Source: Pelotomaculum sp. UBA3103 (GTDB taxonomy: Bacteria; Bacillota; Desulfotomaculia; Desulfotomaculales; Pelotomaculaceae). From it: DNA of 14,639 nucleotides. This document shows, one piece after another, positions 14,265 through 14,639 of the stretch (the first letter of the stretch is position 1; each line of letters opens with the position of its first letter). The notes beneath the pieces are model-generated. The model was not told where the DNA came from. It saw nothing but the letters and a program-made list of their open reading frames with translations, and did no database searches. The position numbers and the translations under genes were made by a program. Where the stretch lies: contig DFAP01000056.1 in the NCBI GenBank assembly GCA_002365855.1, forward strand, positions 1 through 14,639. The letters run 5' to 3'.

Positions 14265-14290
14265 AGGTCAAGAACCGTCCTTACTTGCTA
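14265..14290 (-). repeat. Dispersed repeat copy E (shortened), supplying the ferritin-like gene's stop codon
   Basis: AGGTCAAGAACCGTCC then TTACTTGCTA matches the right half of the other copies; the TTACATATTTTACC block is missing. Read along the gene it begins TAGCAAGTAAGGACGG, again with TAG as the stop. The rest of the 14159-14264 gap shows nothing I can support. Confidence 0.6.
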
Positions 14291-14602
14291 CTGCATGGGT
14301 GCTTGAAAGCCCTGGGACTGCTGCTGGATAATAGCTTGTTTGCCCTGTTCTACGTGCTGCTGTTCATATGGATTTAACATATAAATGAGCTGCTGCAGTT
14401 CGCCCACATGCCTCTTTTCCTCATCGGCTATGTGATAAAGAACTTTTTTGACTCTTTCATCTGATGTAGACATTGCGTGCGCTTCATACCCTATAATCGC
14501 CTCAAGTTCGCCCGCCATGTCGGCGCGCAGGGCCTGTACCAATTCACCTGGTGACAACTGCCGTGGTACGTTTGCAACAAAAGGATTTCCTAAGTGTGCC
14601 AT
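14288..14602 (-). CDS. Short ferritin-like protein (encapsulated-ferritin / rubrerythrin-like)
   Basis: 104-residue two-helix ferritin-like protein. Helix 1 holds MAGELEAIIGYEAHAM (29-44) with E32, E34, Y39 and E40; helix 2 holds IADEEKRHVGELQQLIYML (58-76) with E61, E62, H65 and E68. Half a four-helix iron site per chain implies the site forms on dimerisation. The residues E32, E62 and H65 coincide in number with the ferroxidase ligands I recall for Rhodospirillum rubrum encapsulated ferritin. Likely role: iron oxidation/storage or peroxide protection in the cytosol. The Gln-rich tail (QQQSQGFQAPMQ) has no clear encapsulin-targeting peptide. I chose the ATG at 14602 because GAGGTG lies 6 nt upstream; a GTG at 14611 would lie within that site. 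The stop TAG (14290-14288) belongs to a dispersed repeat. The promoter lies beyond the window. Confidence 0.75.
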   Translation of the reverse strand: MAHLGNPFVANVPRQLSPGELVQALRADMAGELEAIIGYEAHAMSTSDERVKKVLYHIADEEKRHVGELQQLIYMLNPYEQQHVEQGKQAIIQQQSQGFQAPMQ

Positions 14603-14639
14603 TTCATTCACCTCGTAGTTTTATTAACTCAACTTTCGC

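Noticed and set aside
117..14290. Repeat copies as a CRISPR array
   Set aside because: Copies are kilobases apart, differ in length and sequence, and have no regular spacers or cas genes.

Overview
The window looks like a chromosomal segment of a spore-forming, anaerobic Firmicute of the Peptococcaceae / Desulfotomaculum-Pelotomaculum type. This is inferred from strong GGAGG-type ribosome binding sites, a YhaM-type exoribonuclease, a KinA-like soluble kinase with a MEDS domain, a VanRS-like two-component pair and a short ferritin-like protein. Species cannot be fixed from the sequence alone. No rRNA, tRNA, CRISPR array, transposase or phage gene is visible.

Layout. 160-1107 (-): YhaM-like 3'-5' exoribonuclease. 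1385-6446 (-): a five-gene, GC-richer surface-glycan operon, read in the order HpcH/HpaI aldolase, NAD-dependent sugar epimerase, family 2 glycosyltransferase, SAM methyltransferase, GT39-like membrane glycosyltransferase. Two of the five genes are broken by single lesions: a +1 frameshift near the epimerase 3' end and an in-frame TAG at codon 155 of the GT39-like gene. 7010-9028 (+): orphan MEDS-PAS-PAS histidine kinase. 9281-10204 (+): lipoprotein of unknown function. 10599-13266 (+): overlapping OmpR-type response regulator and multi-pass histidine kinase, visibly AT-richer than the left half. 13455-14048 (-): small polytopic membrane protein behind a consensus promoter buried in an 18-bp-arm palindrome. 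14288-14602 (-): encapsulated-ferritin-like protein.

The most unusual signal is a dispersed, non-coding repeat. Its core reads GGCAAGGCAAGAAC followed by CGTCCCCACTTGCTA on the + strand and it occurs five times (about 117-162, 1343-1401, 9156-9200, 10312-10358, 14265-14290). At all three copies that abut a minus-strand gene, the repeat's own TAG is that gene's stop codon, and no other intact gene in the window ends in TAG. Two copies (9093-9200 and 10244-10358) belong to a longer unit, terminator hairpin plus spacer plus core, which brackets the lipoprotein gene as direct repeats. A related GGGAC(G/C)GTTCT motif occurs at 1231 and inside a hairpin at 6711-6743, suggesting a REP-like family mobilised in trans.

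How the genes fit together: the minus-strand operon is a glycan-assembly set (sugar modification, transfer, methylation, lipid-linked membrane transfer) that may be decaying in this strain. The right half is sensory: one cytosolic kinase without a partner, one complete membrane two-component system with candidate autoregulatory sites, and a tightly controlled membrane protein.
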